A DNA stretch of 64,000 nt from Micromonospora sp. WMMD1128 (GTDB lineage Bacteria; Actinomycetota; Actinomycetes; Mycobacteriales; Micromonosporaceae), in NCBI RefSeq assembly GCF_027497235.1, contig NZ_CP114902.1, forward strand, positions 2,927,501 to 2,991,500. Reading direction: 5' to 3'. Both the position numbers and the translations under genes were made by a program. The notes below the pieces were generated by a model. That model was not told the DNA's origin, did no database searches, and was given only the letters and a program-made list of their open reading frames with translations. Each line of letters begins with the position of its first letter. Positions within the stretch are counted from its first letter, which is position 1. Shown in pieces: positions 54,110 through 62,200 of this stretch.

Positions 54110-54880
54110 ATGGACACCTCCCCCTGGCGCGCGCCGCTGCTGTGGCGCGGCGCGCAGACGCTCGCCCGCGCCCTCGTCGCGCTGATCGGCCGGCTCGAGG
54201 TCACCGGCGACGTGCCCGAGGAGCTGCGGCGCGGGCCGCTGATCCTGGCGGCCAACCACATCAGCCCGTTCGACCCGGTGGTGCTCGCCGCCGCCTGCCG
54301 GGTCCGGCGCGTCGCGCCGCGCATCATGGCCACCGCCGGGCTGTTCCGGGCCCCGGTGATCGGGCCGCTGATGCGCCGCGCCGGGCACATCCGTGTCGAC
54401 CGCGGCACCACCGCCGTGCACCGCTCGCTGGAGGTCGCCGCCGAGGCGGTGGCCGGCGGCTCGGTGGTGCTCGTCTACCCCGAGGGCCGCATCGGGCTCG
54501 ACCCCGGCATGTGGCCCGAACGGGGCAAGACCGGCGCGGCCCGGCTCGCCTTCGCCAGCGGCGCCGCCGTCGTCCCGGTCGCCCAGTGGGGCTCGCACGA
54601 GGTGCTGCCCTACCGCGCCCCGAAGGGGATGCTGCGCGGCCTGGCCCGCGCGCTGCGCCGCCGGCCGGTCATCCGGGTGCACTTCGGCGCCCCGGTGGCC
54701 CTGGCCGACCTGCGCCACGACGCGCCGGGCGCGGCCCGCCACGCCACCGACCGGATCATCGACGCGATCACCGAAGACCTGGTCCCGCTGCGCCCGCACG
54801 AGCCCGACCTGCCCCGGCACGTCGACCCCGGCCGACCGAGCGACCCCAGCCGCGCGCACCGCCGCCACCGCGCGGGCTGA
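54110..54880 (+). CDS. 1-acyl-sn-glycerol-3-phosphate acyltransferase-like (PlsC)
   Basis: A 256-aa acyltransferase. The catalytic H-x4-D is in LAANHISPFDPVVLAA; GPLMRRAGHIRVDRG and VLVYPEGRIGLDPGMWPERGKTGAARLA give the substrate-binding motifs 2-4. One N-terminal membrane segment. ATG 54110 (MDTSPWRAPLLWRGAQ) fits the family; ATG 54059 in the same frame would add 17 residues of unlikely sequence. Makes phosphatidic acid or a related lipid. Confidence 0.9.
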   Translation: MDTSPWRAPLLWRGAQTLARALVALIGRLEVTGDVPEELRRGPLILAANHISPFDPVVLAAACRVRRVAPRIMATAGLFRAPVIGPLMRRAGHIRVDRGTTAVHRSLEVAAEAVAGGSVVLVYPEGRIGLDPGMWPERGKTGAARLAFASGAAVVPVAQWGSHEVLPYRAPKGMLRGLARALRRRPVIRVHFGAPVALADLRHDAPGAARHATDRIIDAITEDLVPLRPHEPDLPRHVDPGRPSDPSRAHRRHRAG

Positions 54881-54887
54881 ACCGGGC

Positions 54888-55256
54888 TCAGCCGGCGGCG
54901 CGCAGCCGGTCGTCGAGGGCGGCCAGGTCCGGCACGAACCACACCTGGTCGTGCCGGTTGGACTCGGCGACGAGTGCCCGCAGCGCGCCGCTGTCGGCCA
55001 GGTGCGCGGAGATGTCACCGACCACCGCCAGGCGCAGCCGGTAAGTGACGAACTTCTGCATCACCTCCCCGGCGAAGCGGGTGCCCAGCGCGAAGAAGCG
55101 CGGGTCGAGCCGCTGCGCCGGCACCGCCACCACGCTCGCGCCGGCGAACGCCGCGCCGATCAGGTCCAGCGCGTCGGCCTCGGTGGCGATCGGCGGGCCG
55201 GCCGGGTCGCAGAGCAGCACCGTGACCCCGGCGCGCTCGACCAGCTCGTCAGCCAC
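54888..55256 (-). CDS. DUF4180 domain protein
   Basis: A 122-aa protein with the DUF4180 pattern (PIATEADALDLIGAAFAGASVVAVPAQRLDPRFFALGTRFAGEVMQKFVTYRLRLAVVGDIS). Members resemble STAS/anti-sigma-like small domains but the function is unknown. It overlaps the upstream HTH gene by 8 bp, so both are translated together. The pair suggests a small regulatory module. Confidence 0.85.
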   Translation of the reverse strand: MADELVERAGVTVLLCDPAGPPIATEADALDLIGAAFAGASVVAVPAQRLDPRFFALGTRFAGEVMQKFVTYRLRLAVVGDISAHLADSGALRALVAESNRHDQVWFVPDLAALDDRLRAAG

Positions 55257-55719
55257 GGTCGGCCTCCTCCCCCGTGCGCGGGCCGTGGCCGCCGTCGAGC
55301 AGGCCGTTGTCGCCGTCGAGCACCGCGTCGAGCAGGCGCAGCAGGTCGGCGGTGGCGGCCAGGTCGCCCAGGATCACCAACTTCATACGCTGACGCTCCT
55401 CGTCGTGCACGGTCTGCACCCGCAGTGGACGGTCCGGGTCGGGGTGGGTGTTGACGCCGGCCAGCACCAGCGTGGCCAGGCGGTCGGCGGCGGCCCGGTC
55501 GACGCCGTCGAGCGCGACGATGCTCGACACCTCCGCCGCCGAAGGCGTGGCTGTCGCCGGCCGGCCGGTCAGCGCGTCCAGGTCGGCGCGGGCGATCCGG
55601 TACTGCTTGCCGATGCGCACCGCGCGCAGCCGGCCGGCGCGGATGTAGCCGCGCACCGTGCGCACGTGCAGCCCGAGCAGCGCCGCGACCTGCTCCACCG
55701 AGTACATGTCGTTACCCAT
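55249..55719 (-). CDS. helix-turn-helix (excisionase/MerR-type) protein
   Basis: A 156-aa protein. N-terminal HTH_17 region MYSVEQVAALLGLHVRTVRGYIRAGRLRAVRIGKQYRIARADLDALTG binds DNA as in excisionases and BldC-like proteins. The C-terminal 90 residues have an alpha-beta make-up (RVQTVHDEERQRMKLVILGDLAATADLLRLLDAVL). ATG 55719, with an internal ATG four codons later. Likely regulator of the DUF4180 gene with which it overlaps. Confidence 0.82.
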   Translation of the reverse strand: MGNDMYSVEQVAALLGLHVRTVRGYIRAGRLRAVRIGKQYRIARADLDALTGRPATATPSAAEVSSIVALDGVDRAAADRLATLVLAGVNTHPDPDRPLRVQTVHDEERQRMKLVILGDLAATADLLRLLDAVLDGDNGLLDGGHGPRTGEEADRG

Positions 55720-55806
55720 CGCACCCTAAGATAGCGAAACAGGGAACGATAGGGAATTTCTTCGGCTGGCCATCCGGGCGTCATCTCCGGCCGGCATACT
55801 GCCGGC

Positions 55807-56574
55807 GTGCAGCCTCGTCACGGCTATCTCGACGCGCCCGCGCCGCTGGCCTTCGCCCACCGCGGGGGCGCCGCCGACGGCGACGAGAACACCGCCGCCG
55901 CGTTCGCCCGCGCGGTCGCCCTGGGCTACCGGTACGTCGAGACCGACGTGCACGCCACCGCCGACGGCGTGCCCGTGGTGTTCCACGACCCGACGCTGCG
56001 CCGGGTCACCGGCGAGAACGGCCGCATCGCCGACCTGCGCTTCGCCGACCTCGCCTCGGTACGCGTCGGCGGCGCCGCCGTGGTGCCCCGCCTCGACGAC
56101 GTCCTCGGCGCCTGGCCGCAGGTCCGGTTCAACGTCGACGTCAAGGCCGACGGCGGGGTGGAACCCACCGTCGCCGCGGTCGAGCGCGCCGGCGCCGGCG
56201 ACCGGGTGCTGCTGGCCTCGTTCAGCGACGCCCGGCTGACCCGGCTGCGCGCGCTGGCCGGGCCGACGGTCGCCACCGGCCTCGGCATGCGCGGCGTGGC
56301 CCGGCTGCGGATGGCGTCCCTGCACGGGCGGGCGCTGCGGCTGCCGCCGTCCGTGGTCGCCGCCCAGGTGCCGGTCTCCTACGGGCGGATCCCGGTGGTC
56401 GACCGGCGGTTGATCGCCTACTGCCACCGGATCGGGTTGCAGGTGCACGTCTGGACGATCGACGAACCCACCCAGATGCACCACTTACTTGACCTAGGGG
56501 TGGATGGCATCATGACCGATCACGTCGGCGTGCTCCGCGACGTCTACCGCAGTCGCGGCCACTGGGCCGCCTGA
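55807..56574 (+). CDS. glycerophosphodiester phosphodiesterase
   Basis: A 255-aa GDPD. AFAHRGGAADGDENTAAAFARAVALGYRYVETDVHATADGVPVVFHDPTLRR contains the His-Arg-Gly, Glu-Asn and Glu-x-Asp metal and catalytic residues; DVKADG and VHVWTIDEPTQM close the TIM barrel. No signal peptide, so cytosolic (UgpQ-type). GTG 55807 shortly after CATACT, likely leaderless. Followed 19 bp later by an MFS gene. Confidence 0.94.
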   Translation: MQPRHGYLDAPAPLAFAHRGGAADGDENTAAAFARAVALGYRYVETDVHATADGVPVVFHDPTLRRVTGENGRIADLRFADLASVRVGGAAVVPRLDDVLGAWPQVRFNVDVKADGGVEPTVAAVERAGAGDRVLLASFSDARLTRLRALAGPTVATGLGMRGVARLRMASLHGRALRLPPSVVAAQVPVSYGRIPVVDRRLIAYCHRIGLQVHVWTIDEPTQMHHLLDLGVDGIMTDHVGVLRDVYRSRGHWAA

Positions 56575-56593
56575 GCCCCCGAGGACCGCCCCG

Positions 56594-57985
56594 ATGGCCG
56601 ATCCGGTCACCCCCGTCGTCGTCGACCCCGCCCCGCCGGGCAGCACCCGCCGCGAACGCACCGGCTGGTACTTCTACGACTGGGCGAACTCCGCGTTCCA
56701 GACCACCGTCATCACGGTCTTCCTCGGGCCGTTCCTGACCACCGTCACCGAACTGGCCGCCGGCTGCGAGCTGGGCGCCGACAGGTGCGACGGCGTGGTG
56801 CACCCGCTGGGCATCCGCGTCGCCGCCGGCTCCTACTACCCGTACCTGATCTCGCTGTCGGTCTTCCTCACCGTGTTCGTGCTGCCCGTGGTCGGCGCGA
56901 TCGCCGACCGGTCGGCGCACAAGAAGCGGCTGCTCGCCGCCGCCGCGTTCACCGGCGCCGGGGCGACCATCGCGTTCGCGTTCGTCACCGGCGAGCGTTA
57001 CCTGCTCGGTGGCGCGTTGTTCCTGGTCGCGAACATCTCCTTCGGCGCCGCCGTGGTGGTCTACAACTCGTTCCTGCCGCAGCTCGGCGGCCCGGACGAC
57101 CGCGACGGCATCTCCAGCCGCGGCTGGGCCATCGGCTACCTCGGCGGCGGGGTGCTGCTCGCGCTCAACCTGGTCGCGGTCACGATGCTCAGCGAGGACG
57201 GCAACGCGCAGCGCACCCTCGACCTGGCGCGCTGGTCGATCGTGTCGGCCGGCGTGTGGTGGGCCGCGTTCACCCTGCTGCCGCTGCGCTGGCTGCGTGA
57301 GCACCCCACCGCCGCCGCCCGCCACGGCGGCGGTGGGGTGCTCACCGACGGGTTCCGGCAACTCGGGCACACCCTGCGCGAGATCAAGACGTACCCGCTG
57401 ACGCTGTTCTTCCTGCTCGCCTTCCTGGTCTTCAACGACGGCATCCAGACCGTCATCACGCTGGCCAGCCAGTACGGCACCGAGGAGCTGCGGCTGGAAC
57501 AGGGCACGCTGATCGTGACCATCCTGCTGGTGCAGTTCCTCGCCTTCGGCGGCGCGCTCGCCCTGGGTGCCCTGGCCAAGCGCATCGGCGCCTGGAAGAC
57601 CGTGCTGCTGTCGCTGGTGCTCTGGACCGGCGTGATCATCGCCGCGTTCCGGCTGCCCGCCGAGGCCCCGGTGCCGTTCATGATCCTCGGCGGCTGCATC
57701 GGCCTGGTCCTCGGCGGCAGCCAGGCGCTGAGCCGGTCGCTGTTCAGCCAGCTCATCCCCGCCGGCAAGGAAGGCGAGTACTACGGCTTCTACGAGATCA
57801 GCGACAAGGGCACGAGCTGGCTCGGCCCACTCGCGTTCGGCCTGGTCTTCCAGCTGACCTCGTCCTACCGGGTCGGCCTGGTCTCCCTGCTGATCTTCTT
57901 CGTGGTCGGCTTCGCGCTGCTGGCCGCCGTGCCGATGCGCCGGGCCATCGTCGCCGCCGGCAACACCCCGCCCCGGGTGCTCTGA
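56594..57985 (+). CDS. MFS transporter, UMF1 (Atg22-like) family
   Basis: A 463-aa protein with 12 helices. RTGWYFYDWANSAFQTTVITVFLGPFL is the UMF1 opening signature; AHKKRLLAAAAFTGAGATIAFAF and LIPAGKEGEYYGFYEISDKGTSWLGPLAFGL are family loops. The central cytosolic loop encodes HPTAAARHGGGGVLTD from a 20-bp perfect inverted repeat at 57297-57345. Substrate unknown; amino acids in the yeast relative. ATG 56594 follows GAGGAC. Confidence 0.92.
   Translation: MADPVTPVVVDPAPPGSTRRERTGWYFYDWANSAFQTTVITVFLGPFLTTVTELAAGCELGADRCDGVVHPLGIRVAAGSYYPYLISLSVFLTVFVLPVVGAIADRSAHKKRLLAAAAFTGAGATIAFAFVTGERYLLGGALFLVANISFGAAVVVYNSFLPQLGGPDDRDGISSRGWAIGYLGGGVLLALNLVAVTMLSEDGNAQRTLDLARWSIVSAGVWWAAFTLLPLRWLREHPTAAARHGGGGVLTDGFRQLGHTLREIKTYPLTLFFLLAFLVFNDGIQTVITLASQYGTEELRLEQGTLIVTILLVQFLAFGGALALGALAKRIGAWKTVLLSLVLWTGVIIAAFRLPAEAPVPFMILGGCIGLVLGGSQALSRSLFSQLIPAGKEGEYYGFYEISDKGTSWLGPLAFGLVFQLTSSYRVGLVSLLIFFVVGFALLAAVPMRRAIVAAGNTPPRVL
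57297..57345. repeat. 20-bp perfect inverted repeat inside the UMF1 gene
   Basis: 57297-57316 (starts GTGAGCACCCC) is repeated inverted at 57326-57345 around a 9-nt loop. It is in frame in the central loop of the transporter between helices 6 and 7. Natural terminator-like hairpins rarely sit inside a gene; it may be an inserted palindromic element tolerated by the loop. Confidence 0.85.
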
Positions 57986-58051
57986 GACGCACCCCGCGGT
58001 GGATCATCGCGGACCGGATGCAGCGGCGTCGATCGGCTAGGCTGCCCCGAC

Positions 58052-58771
58052 GTGACCGACGACGCCGCTGCCGCCCCGACCTGCCTGGCCCGCCCCCTGC
58101 CGGGGCCCGGCGACGACCGCGCCGGCGGCTGCGCCGCCGCCCGCGGCGTCGACGGCCGGCCGTTGCACGCCGCCGCGCTGAAGTTCTTCTGGGGGCCGAT
58201 GGACTGCGGCAAGTCCACCATGGCGTTGCAGATGAACTACAACCACGCCCGGCAGGGCCGCCGGGGCCTGGTCACCACCCGCATCGACCGGTCGCTGGGC
58301 CCGCAGGTCACCACCCGCATCGGCCTGGCCCACGAGGCCATCGAGGTCACCGACGGCCTCGACCTGCGCGACCTGGTCCGCGCCGCCTGGGCCGAGGGGG
58401 TACGCGTGGACTACCTGATCTGCGACGAGGCGTCCTTCTACGACCTGGAGCACATCGAGCAGATGGCCGAACTGGTCGACAGGTTCGACGTCGACGTCTA
58501 CGCCTTCGGCCTGGCCACCGACTTCCGCTCCTGCCTCTTCCCGGCCGCGCAGCGACTGTTCGAACTGGCCGACGAGGTGGCCCGCATCCAGGTCGAGGTG
58601 CTGTGCTGGTGCGGCCGGGAGGGCCTGCTCAACGCCCGGGTGGTGCAGGGCCGGGTGGTCCGCGAAGGCGCGCAGGTCGTCATCGGCGACACCGTCGACA
58701 CCGCGGACGTGCGCTACCAGGTGCTGTGCCGGCGGCACTACCGCTCCGGCGACCTCGGCCCCCGCGCCTGA
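58052..58771 (+). CDS. tdk: thymidine kinase
   Basis: A 239-aa nucleoside kinase. FFWGPMDCGKSTMALQM is the P-loop, YLICDEASFYDLEHIEQM the lasso/DEAQ-like motif, VYAFGLATDFRSCLFP and zinc cysteines in VLCWCGREGLLN. The first 40 residues are extra compared with E. coli Tdk. GTG 58052 lies eight bases after TAGGCT (58038-58043), so the transcript is likely leaderless. Converges on the next gene with a 4-bp gap. Confidence 0.93.
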   Translation: MTDDAAAAPTCLARPLPGPGDDRAGGCAAARGVDGRPLHAAALKFFWGPMDCGKSTMALQMNYNHARQGRRGLVTTRIDRSLGPQVTTRIGLAHEAIEVTDGLDLRDLVRAAWAEGVRVDYLICDEASFYDLEHIEQMAELVDRFDVDVYAFGLATDFRSCLFPAAQRLFELADEVARIQVEVLCWCGREGLLNARVVQGRVVREGAQVVIGDTVDTADVRYQVLCRRHYRSGDLGPRA

Positions 58772-58775
58772 GCCG

Positions 58776-59234
58776 CTAGAACGGGTCCCCGCACACCCGC
58801 CACGTCCCGTCCTCCGACACCACCGGCAACTCGCGTTCCTCGCTGCCGCCGCCGTCGCGGTTGAGCCGCACCACCACCGTGGCGCGCGGCCGGCCGGCGC
58901 GGGTCGTCACCGACACGTCGACGATCTCGTAGCCGCTGACCAGCGGCGGGGTCCGCACCCAACTGCCGAACCCGGCCCGGCTCCACCGGCTACGCGCGTC
59001 GCGGCACAGCCGCCCGTACGCCCGGTCGGTGTCGCCGGCCGCGACGTCGCGGAAGAATCCGTCCGCGGTCTCCCGCACCGGCCCGCCGGCCTGCAACACC
59101 ACCTGCGCGTTCCACACCGCGAGGCCGGCCACGCCGATCAGGCAGGTGCCCAGCCCGAGGCCGGCGGCCAGCGCACCGGCGCGCAGCGGCTGGCGACGCC
59201 GGGCCGGTCGGTGCCACACCTGCTCCCTGCCCAT
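58776..59234 (-). CDS. hypothetical membrane-anchored protein, DUF4878-like
   Basis: A 152-aa protein. A membrane helix at residues 21-43 (AGALAAGLGLGTCLIGVAGLAV) anchors an extracytoplasmic NTF2-like domain (TADGFFRDVAAGDTDRAYGRLCRDARSRW ... VRLNRDGGGSEERELPVVSEDGTWRVC), typical of DUF4878-type lipoprotein-like domains of actinobacteria. ATG 59234; GTG codons just upstream are alternatives near TACCGT. Function unknown. Confidence 0.75.
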   Translation of the reverse strand: MGREQVWHRPARRRQPLRAGALAAGLGLGTCLIGVAGLAVWNAQVVLQAGGPVRETADGFFRDVAAGDTDRAYGRLCRDARSRWSRAGFGSWVRTPPLVSGYEIVDVSVTTRAGRPRATVVVRLNRDGGGSEERELPVVSEDGTWRVCGDPF

Positions 59235-59357
59235 CACCACCGACGGTAGGCAACCGGTGGGCGGCCCGCAGCCGGTTGCGCCGGGCCCGCCCCTCCGCCC
59301 CGATCCGCCGGACGTACCTGACAGGAGATGGCAGGTAGGGTCGGCAGACTGCCCGCC

Positions 59358-59729
59358 ATGACGACACACGCCGACCTCGCGATGGTCAACCTGGACAGCT
59401 CCGACCCGGCCGCGCACGCCGCCTTCTACGCCCACGCCCTCGGCTGGGAGATCACCCACAGCCAGGCCGAGTACGCCATGATCGTCTCCGGCGGCACCTC
59501 GATCGGCTTCGGCCTGGTGCCCGGCTGGACACCCCCGGTCTGGCCGGACGAGACCGGCGCCAAGCGCTACCACCTCGACCTCGTCGTCGACGACGTGGCG
59601 CTGGCCGAGAAGGACCTGCTGGCCGTCGGCGCGACGCGACCCGAGTTCCAGCCGGGCGGCGTGGGCTGGACCGTGCTGCTCGACCCGATCGGGCAGCCGT
59701 TCTGCCTGTGCCCCCGCCGCAAGGACTGA
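59358..59729 (+). CDS. VOC-family protein
   Basis: A 123-aa glyoxalase/dioxygenase-fold protein. LAMVNLDSSDPAAHAAFYAHALGWEITHS and YHLDLVVDDVALAEKDLLAVGATRPEFQPGGVGWTVLLDPIGQPFCL are the two half domains. One member of the family common in actinobacteria, likely acting as a dimer; ligand unknown. ATG 59358 preferred to the longer 59328 reading. Followed by a strong palindrome. Confidence 0.9.
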   Translation: MTTHADLAMVNLDSSDPAAHAAFYAHALGWEITHSQAEYAMIVSGGTSIGFGLVPGWTPPVWPDETGAKRYHLDLVVDDVALAEKDLLAVGATRPEFQPGGVGWTVLLDPIGQPFCLCPRRKD

Positions 59730-59733
59730 TCCG

Positions 59734-59761
59734 GCGCCGGCGGGCCGCGGCCCGCCGGCGC
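59734..59761 (+). terminator. palindromic terminator after the VOC gene
   Basis: 28-nt perfect palindrome beginning 5 bases after the stop, arms GCGCCGGCGGGCCG and CGGCCCGCCGGCGC, forming a 12-bp stem with a 4-nt loop. No T-tract. Confidence 0.7.
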
Positions 59762-59890
59762 TGCCGTCCAGGCGTGTCCAACCCTGTCCAGCCGTGTCCA
59801 TGATCGGCCCTCCCGAACGTGCGCAGGGCCCAGGGTCACGGTACGCAGAGGCGCTGCGACAGGTGGCGCCGCAAAGGGAGGACCGCACAG

Positions 59891-60994
59891 ATGAAGGTTT
59901 GGTCGACCGGATCACGACGGGCCCTTCGGGCCCTGGCGATCGCCTCAATCGTGGTGCCCGTGCTGGTCGTCGGGCCGGGAGCCGACGCGGCCGAACGCGA
60001 CGCGGTGGCCGACGCGCCCGGCGCCGCCGCCGCCGGGATCACCGGCTTCACCCCGACGGTCACCGCGGACGCGACCCGGGCCGCCGAGGCGGCGGCGGGA
60101 CAGCGGCTGTCGCGCGACGCGGTGCTGGCCGCGTACTGGACCCCGGCGCGGATGCGCGCCGCGCGCCCGGTCGAGGAGTCCGAGCAGTACCGGCGCGCCC
60201 TGACGGTGCCGCAGGCCGGCCTCAAGTCCGCGCCCGCGCCGCGCAACAGCGGCCAGGAGCTGATCGTCCCGCCCGCTCGCGGCGCCACCACCGGGGGTAT
60301 GACGACCCAGGCGACCGACCCCAACCTGCCGACCAGCCACCCGACCGCGTTCACGGCCGGCAAGGTCTTCTTCACCATGGACGGCAAGAACTACGTCTGC
60401 TCGGGCACGATCGTGAACACGGCCGCCGGCAACGAGGTCTGGACCGCCGGCCACTGCATCCACGGCGGCCGGGGCGGCACCCTGGCCTCGAACTGGACCT
60501 TCGTCCCGGCGTACAACGGCGATGCGGCCAACCCGCGTCCGCTCGGCACCTGGACCGCGACGGGGCTGTGGACCATGACGGCGTGGATCAACGACTCGAA
60601 CTTCGCCGAGGACATGGCCGTGGCTGTCATGGGCACGCAGGGCGGCCAGCACATCAACCGGTACGGCGCGCAGGGTCTGTGGGTCAACGCAGGCGTGAAC
60701 CAGTTCATGAACGCGTTCGGCTACCCGGCGGAGGCACCGTTCAACGGCCGCCGGCTCAAGCAGTGCGCCGCGAGCTCCGTGCAGGAGAACCCGGCGGTGT
60801 GGACGCAGACCATCAAGATCACCCCGTGCAACTTCACCGGCGGGGCGAGCGGCGGCTCCTGGCTGATCAACTACGACGGGCAGTGGGGTCTGGTCAACGG
60901 CATCAACAGCCGGGCCGACCGGGCGACCTGGGTGGCGTCACCGTACTTCGACGACACCGCGCTGGTGCTGTACGACTTCACGAAGAACTTCTGA
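59891..60994 (+). CDS. secreted trypsin-like serine peptidase
   Basis: A 367-aa protein. Signal peptide at 1-35 (RRALRALAIASIVVPVLVVGPGADA) then a propeptide (ITGFTPTVTADATRAAEAAAG ... TPARMRAARPVEESEQYRRAL) and the mature domain. Catalytic His is in VWTAGHCIHGG, Asp in NFAEDMAVAVMG, and Ser in NFTGGASGGSWL. GGGAGG precedes ATG 59891. Similar extracellular proteins of actinobacteria are trypsin/chymotrypsin-like. A strong hairpin follows it. Confidence 0.92.
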   Translation: MKVWSTGSRRALRALAIASIVVPVLVVGPGADAAERDAVADAPGAAAAGITGFTPTVTADATRAAEAAAGQRLSRDAVLAAYWTPARMRAARPVEESEQYRRALTVPQAGLKSAPAPRNSGQELIVPPARGATTGGMTTQATDPNLPTSHPTAFTAGKVFFTMDGKNYVCSGTIVNTAAGNEVWTAGHCIHGGRGGTLASNWTFVPAYNGDAANPRPLGTWTATGLWTMTAWINDSNFAEDMAVAVMGTQGGQHINRYGAQGLWVNAGVNQFMNAFGYPAEAPFNGRRLKQCAASSVQENPAVWTQTIKITPCNFTGGASGGSWLINYDGQWGLVNGINSRADRATWVASPYFDDTALVLYDFTKNF

Positions 60995-61022
60995 CCGGCC
61001 GGCCGGAACGGGATCCCGGCTG

Positions 61023-61068
61023 ACTGGAGCACCGGGGCGGCGGCCCTCCGCCGCCCCGGTGCTCCAGT
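61023..61068. terminator. bidirectional terminator between protease and recombinase
   Basis: Perfect 21-bp stem: 61023-61043 with 61048-61068, 4-nt loop CCCT. It lies 29 bp after the protease stop and 63 bp before the stop of the convergent recombinase gene. No T-tract, but very stable. Confidence 0.85.
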
Positions 61069-61130
61069 CTGAGGGATCAGCGCAGCGGACCGCGGGCGAC
61101 CGCGACCCGAACTACGGCCGGGTTCGACGC

Positions 61131-62117
61131 TCAGCCGCGTCGGCGGGCCCGGGCCGCCCAGATCGCGTAAGCCGGGTCCCGGTCCAGGTTGTGCCGGTCC
61201 CGGTCGTAGCGGCGGGTGGTGCGCGGATCGGCGTGGCCCATCGCGTCCTGCACGTCCTCCAGCGGCACCCCCTCGGAGCGGGCCGTGGTGGCGAACGCGT
61301 GCCGTAGCGAGTGCGGCGACAACCGCGCCCAGGCGGCGATCCCGGCGGTCTGCGCGAGGCGGCGCACCAGCCGGAACACGGCGTGCCGGTCCAGCCGCCC
61401 GCCGGAGGCGGTGACCAGCAGCGGACCGGTCAGCTCCGGCACCGTCACACCATGGGCGGCGGCCCGGTCGGCCAGGTAGGCGTCGAGCGCGTACGCGGTG
61501 CCCGGGGTGAGCGCGCGGCGGCGTACCTTGCCGCCCTTGCCGACGAAACGGACGCTGCGGTGCCCGCGCTCCGCGCCCAGGTCGGCCAGGTTCAGCGAGA
61601 CCAACTCGCCGACCCGCAGCCCCAGGTCGGCCAGGAGCGCGACGACGGCCCGGTTCCGGGCGGCGGTCGGGCCGGTGTCGGCCTCGGCGGCGGCGAGCAG
61701 CGCGTCGACCTCGTCCGGGCTCAGCCCGACGGTGGCGGAGTGGTCCCGGTCGACCCGGGGCCGGTCGGCGGCGGCGACCGGGTTGGCCGGCACCGCCCCC
61801 AGCTTCACCAGGAAGTCGTACCAGCTCGACAGCGCGGACAGCCGGCGGGCCACGGTGGCCGGGGTGAGCGGGCGGCCGTCCCGCCCGCGCGGGGTGGACT
61901 CCAGGTCCCGGCCGTACGCGTTGACGTCGAGGAAGGTGACCCGCAGCGGCTCCAACCCGCGCTCGGCGCACCAGCGCAACCAACCGGTGACGTCCCGCCG
62001 GTACGCGTCGCGGGTGTGCTCGGACAGGCGGCGGTTGCGCAGCCACGCCTCGGTGAAGTCGGCCGGGCCACCGGGCAGGGCGGGACGCGCGCGGGGAAGC
62101 ACCTCGGGACGCAGCAT
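61131..62117 (-). CDS. tyrosine recombinase (XerC/D-type)
   Basis: A 328-aa site-specific recombinase. N-terminal core-binding domain (residues 15-120), then R in LLADLGLRVGELVSL, H-x-x-R in SPHSLRHAFATTA, H in DAMGHADPRTTRRY with Y304 the nucleophile. C-terminus DPAYAIWAARARRRG is a little longer than XerD. Not flanked by an obvious core site. With the recombinase at 39618 it may form an XerC-XerD pair for the dif at 41023, or be an integrase. Confidence 0.88.
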   Translation of the reverse strand: MLRPEVLPRARPALPGGPADFTEAWLRNRRLSEHTRDAYRRDVTGWLRWCAERGLEPLRVTFLDVNAYGRDLESTPRGRDGRPLTPATVARRLSALSSWYDFLVKLGAVPANPVAAADRPRVDRDHSATVGLSPDEVDALLAAAEADTGPTAARNRAVVALLADLGLRVGELVSLNLADLGAERGHRSVRFVGKGGKVRRRALTPGTAYALDAYLADRAAAHGVTVPELTGPLLVTASGGRLDRHAVFRLVRRLAQTAGIAAWARLSPHSLRHAFATTARSEGVPLEDVQDAMGHADPRTTRRYDRDRHNLDRDPAYAIWAARARRRG

Positions 62118-62200
62118 GTGAGAAAGGTTCTCAGTCGGCGGCGCGTTTCGCGACGAGGCGCGCCGCCGACCGGATTCCCGGCACGGGTTACCGTCACCGG

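Noticed and set aside
57297..57345. Transcription terminator within the UMF1 gene
   Set aside because: It is in frame, lacks a T-tract and the second half of the transporter follows with intact motifs.
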